Source: Burkholderiales bacterium
GTDB lineage: Bacteria; Pseudomonadota; Gammaproteobacteria; Burkholderiales; Burkholderiaceae_E
Assembly: GCA_020348765.1 (NCBI GenBank)
Contig: CP070753.1
Location: 2,457,283-2,464,040 of the forward strand
Length of the DNA: 6,758 bases
Direction: 5' to 3'
The translations under genes and the position numbers were made by a program. This document shows, in pieces, positions 4,492 through 6,758 of the stretch. The notes beneath the pieces are model-generated. The model was not told where the DNA came from. It worked only from the letters and a program-made list of their open reading frames with translations, and searched no databases. Every line of letters starts with the position of its first letter. The stretch's first letter is position 1.

Positions 4492-6030
4492 TTGGAGGGA
4501 CTCGGCTACTTCCTCGCCTCGGTGTCGCAGATCGCGCTCGACCCGGGCGCGCTGTTCGCCGTGGGCTGGGCAACGCTGCTGGGCATCGCGGTCGGCATGC
4601 TGCCGGGCCTGACCGCGACGCTGGGCGTGGCGCTGCTGACCACGCTGACCTTCCGGATGGCCGCGAGCGACGCGGTGCTGATCCTGATCTGCATGTACGT
4701 CGGCGCGATCTACGGCGGCAGCCGCAGCGCGATCCTGCTCAACATCCCGGGCACGCCGGCCAATGCGGCCACCGCGCTCGACGGCTTTCCGCTCGCGCGT
4801 GCCGGTCGCGCCGGCGAGGCCATGGTGCTGGCCACCAGCGGCTCGTTCGCCGGCACGCTGATCGGCCTGCTGGCGCTGGCGCTGATCGCGCCGGTGCTGG
4901 CCGAGTTCGCACTGAGCTTCGGCTCGTTCGAGTTCTTCTGGCTGGCCGTGTTCGGCATCCTGATCTCGGGCCACCTGACCGCGCTGGACGATCCGATCAA
5001 GGGCTGGATCGCCGGTTTCCTGGGCCTGCTGCTGGCGACCATCGGCCAGGAAGGCATCCATGCCTACCAGCGCTTCAGCTACGGCTGGACCGAAATGGCC
5101 GGCGGCATCGGGCTGCTGCCGGCGCTGGTCGGCGCGTTCGGCTTCGCCGAGATCCTGTCGGTGATGCGCTCGCCGGCGTATCAGATCGTGCGCGACGTGT
5201 CCGACCGGTGGCTGCCGCGCCTGTCGGATCTGTGGCACTACCGGCGCACGATCGTCCGATCGGGCATGCTGGGCACGCTGATGGGGCTGATCCCGGGCGT
5301 GGGCGAGGACATGGGCGCCTGGACCTCGTACGCGGCCGCCCGGCGTGCCAGCCGGGAGAAGGCGCAGTTCGGCAAGGGCTCGCGCGAAGGCGTGCTCGCG
5401 GCCGAGACCGGGAACAATGCCGCGGTGCCGGGTGCGATCATCCCGGTGCTGGTGCTGGCCGTGCCGGGCTCGGCGCCGGCCGCGGTGCTGCTCGCGGCGC
5501 TGTTCATCCACGGCGTGCGCCCCGGGCCGCTGATCATGATCGAGTTCCCGGGCTTCGTGTTCGAGGTCGCGTCGATGGTGCTGTTCGCCGGCCTCGGCGT
5601 GCTGCTGTTCGGCCTGCTGCTGACCCGGCCGATGCTGCGGGTGCTGACCGTGCCGCGCGAGCGGCTGATGCCGGTGATCTTCGTGCTGTGCACGGTCGGC
5701 TCGTACGCGATCGCGAGCCGGGTGTTCGACATCTGGGTGATGCTGGCGATGGGCGTGCTCGGCTTCGTGCTGCGCGAGATGCGCTATCCGATGGCGCCGC
5801 TGGTGCTGGGCATCGTGCTCGGCGACATCCTGGACAAGTCGTTCCGCCGCGGCATGACGCTTTCGGACGGTAGCCTGGAGCCGTTTCAGACCCGGCCGAT
5901 CTCGGCCGCGCTCGCGCTGTGCTGCCTGCTGACGGTGCTGTTCAGCGTCCGCTCGGTGCGCGCGCTCGGCGCGCGGCTGGCCGGGCGCCTGAGGACTGGC
6001 CGGCGTGCGTCCGGCGATGGAGAAACCTAG
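4492..6030 (+). CDS. tctA: TctA-family large permease of a TTT transporter, complete (TctA-2)
   Basis: This 512-residue inner-membrane protein is the main transport subunit, paired with the TctB and TctC encoded just upstream. The two-fold repeated architecture of TctA is visible: GMLPGL (35-40) recurs as GLIPGVGEDMG (265-275), and NIPGTP (84-89) is echoed by ETGNNAAVPG (305-314) plus VPGS (324-327). DGFPLARAGRAGEA (97-110) and the FDIWVMLAMGVLGF block near the C-terminus are also family hallmarks. The start is best placed at TTG 4492, 18 bases after the tctB stop, since no ATG or GTG lies upstream in frame and a later GTG (4522) would shorten the N-terminal segment. The Shine-Dalgarno is poor (GGCGG); a GGAGGG at 4494-4499 lies just inside the gene. 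Its stop codon shares one base with the next gene. It resembles TctA-1 in overall pattern but differs at many positions. Confidence 0.95.
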   Translation: MEGLGYFLASVSQIALDPGALFAVGWATLLGIAVGMLPGLTATLGVALLTTLTFRMAASDAVLILICMYVGAIYGGSRSAILLNIPGTPANAATALDGFPLARAGRAGEAMVLATSGSFAGTLIGLLALALIAPVLAEFALSFGSFEFFWLAVFGILISGHLTALDDPIKGWIAGFLGLLLATIGQEGIHAYQRFSYGWTEMAGGIGLLPALVGAFGFAEILSVMRSPAYQIVRDVSDRWLPRLSDLWHYRRTIVRSGMLGTLMGLIPGVGEDMGAWTSYAAARRASREKAQFGKGSREGVLAAETGNNAAVPGAIIPVLVLAVPGSAPAAVLLAALFIHGVRPGPLIMIEFPGFVFEVASMVLFAGLGVLLFGLLLTRPMLRVLTVPRERLMPVIFVLCTVGSYAIASRVFDIWVMLAMGVLGFVLREMRYPMAPLVLGIVLGDILDKSFRRGMTLSDGSLEPFQTRPISAALALCCLLTVLFSVRSVRALGARLAGRLRTGRRASGDGET

Positions 6031-6032
6031 TG
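6019..6032 (+). promoter_or_regulatory. Ribosome binding site and one-base stop/start overlap (TAGTG)
   Basis: GGAG at 6019-6022 lies 7 bases before GTG 6030-6032, whose G is the last base of the TAG stop of tctA. The spacing supports GTG as the true start and implies co-translation with the transporter. Confidence 0.75.
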
Positions 6033-6758
6033 CGCCTATCGCTGTGCAACGAAGTGATCCGCGACATGCCGTTCGAGGCCCAGTGCGACTACGCGGCGCG
6101 ACTCGGCTACGACGGACTGGAGATCGCGCCGTTCACGCTCACCGACGACCCGGTGCGGCTCGACGCTGCCGAGCTCAAGCGGCTGCGCGCGGCGCTAGCC
6201 GGTGCCGGCATCGCGTGCACCGGGTTGCACTGGCTGCTGGTCGCGCCTGCCGGGCTGTCGATCACCAGCGCCGAGCCCGGTGTCACGGCCCGTACCCGGG
6301 CGCACATCGAGCGGCTGTGTGCGATCGCCGGCGAACTCGGAGCGCGGGTGCTGGTGCACGGGTCACCGCACCAGCGCCGGCTGCCGGCCGGCGGCGAGGC
6401 AGACGCACGCCAGCGCGCGATCGACCTGCTCGAGCATGCAGCCGAGGCAGCCGGGCGCGCCGGGGTCCTCTATTGCCTGGAGCCGCTGGCCAGGCGCGAG
6501 ACCAACTTCGCCAACACGGTCGACGAAGCGGTCGCGGTGGTCAACACGATCGCCAGCCCGCACCTGCGCACGATGATCGACTGCTCGGCGGCCGGCGCCA
6601 CCGAGGCCGAGCCGGTGCCGGCGCTGATCCGCCGCTGGATGCCCAGCGGGCTGATCGCGCACGTGCAGGTCAACGACCCGAATCGCCGCGGTCCGGGCCA
6701 GGGCGAGATGCAATTCGGGCCGATCCTGGCCGCGCTGCGCGAGACCGGCTACGACGGC
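6030..6758 (+). CDS. Sugar-phosphate isomerase/epimerase-like TIM-barrel protein (xylose isomerase-like family), 3'-truncated
   Basis: The first 243 residues are visible, starting at GTG and running open to the window end. The fold is the xylose isomerase-like TIM barrel of metal-dependent epimerases, isomerases and some dehydratases. Expected motifs occur in order: an N-terminal strand MRLSLCNE, GYDGLEIAPF, GLHWLL, LVHGSP, CLEPL (Glu151), ETNFANT, MIDCSA (Asp184) and AHVQVNDPNRRGPGQGE (His211). Glu151, Asp184 and His211 occupy nearly the same numbered positions as three of the four Mn ligands of Pseudomonas cichorii D-tagatose 3-epimerase (Glu152, Asp185, His211). The fourth, a Glu expected shortly after the GYDG at the edge, is outside the window. 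It is cytoplasmic (no signal peptide) and the last visible gene of the tctC-tctB-tctA transcription unit. It could be a ketose 3-epimerase or act on another hydroxy-carbonyl compound; the exact substrate is unknown. Confidence 0.88.
   Translation, partial: MRLSLCNEVIRDMPFEAQCDYAARLGYDGLEIAPFTLTDDPVRLDAAELKRLRAALAGAGIACTGLHWLLVAPAGLSITSAEPGVTARTRAHIERLCAIAGELGARVLVHGSPHQRRLPAGGEADARQRAIDLLEHAAEAAGRAGVLYCLEPLARRETNFANTVDEAVAVVNTIASPHLRTMIDCSAAGATEAEPVPALIRRWMPSGLIAHVQVNDPNRRGPGQGEMQFGPILAALRETGYDG

Noticed and set aside
4134..5873. Plus-strand 579-codon frame overlapping tctB and tctA
   Set aside because: It is an Arg/Gly/Ala-rich out-of-frame shadow of two genes with strong family signatures.

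Overview
The window is a GC-rich (about 70 % G+C by eye), tightly packed, entirely plus-strand stretch of bacterial chromosome or large plasmid. It carries a transport and catabolism locus built around tripartite tricarboxylate transporter (TTT, TctABC) proteins. The GC-rich codon use, Shine-Dalgarno sites and Bug-type periplasmic receptor suggest a Pseudomonadota, perhaps a beta- or alphaproteobacterium, since such lineages carry many Bug receptors. The sequence does not allow a genus to be named. There are no rRNA or tRNA genes, mobile elements or CRISPR arrays.

Layout: (1) Bases 1-1229 are the 3' four-fifths of a TctA-type large permease gene (TctA-1), cut by the left edge. (2) Bases 1226-2662 encode an enolase-superfamily enzyme with a muconate-lactonizing-enzyme-like set of active-site motifs. 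It overlaps TctA-1 by ATGA and is probably translationally coupled to it. (3) Bases 2663-2829 are an intergenic control region with a sigma70-like promoter, an AT-rich inverted repeat at the predicted transcription start, a perfect 14-bp palindrome and a 7-bp hairpin. (4) Bases 2830-3843 encode a Bug/TctC periplasmic receptor. (5) Bases 3844-3957 are an extremely GC-rich spacer with a 12-bp direct repeat and a perfect 13-bp inverted repeat. (6) Bases 3958-4473 encode TctB. (7) Bases 4492-6030 encode a second, complete TctA (TctA-2), apparently with a TTG start. (8) Bases 6030-6758 encode the first 243 codons of a sugar-phosphate isomerase/epimerase-like TIM-barrel protein. It starts at a GTG overlapping the TctA-2 stop and is cut by the right edge.

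The likely working unit is as follows. TctC captures an organic acid in the periplasm and TctB/TctA-2 move it through the inner membrane. Two TIM-barrel enzymes of different superfamilies then act on it or on its products: the enolase-superfamily enzyme by abstracting a proton alpha to a carboxylate, and the epimerase-like enzyme by metal-assisted epimerisation or isomerisation of a keto/hydroxy compound. A chiral hydroxy acid or sugar acid is therefore the most natural substrate class, but this is inference from context. The two diverged TctA proteins on either side of the enzyme and receptor genes suggest either two adjacent transport operons or one composite locus. The most noteworthy features are the enolase-superfamily protein with its long N-terminal domain, the large hairpin between the receptor and membrane-subunit genes, and the linkage of two different TIM-barrel enzymes to TTT transport.
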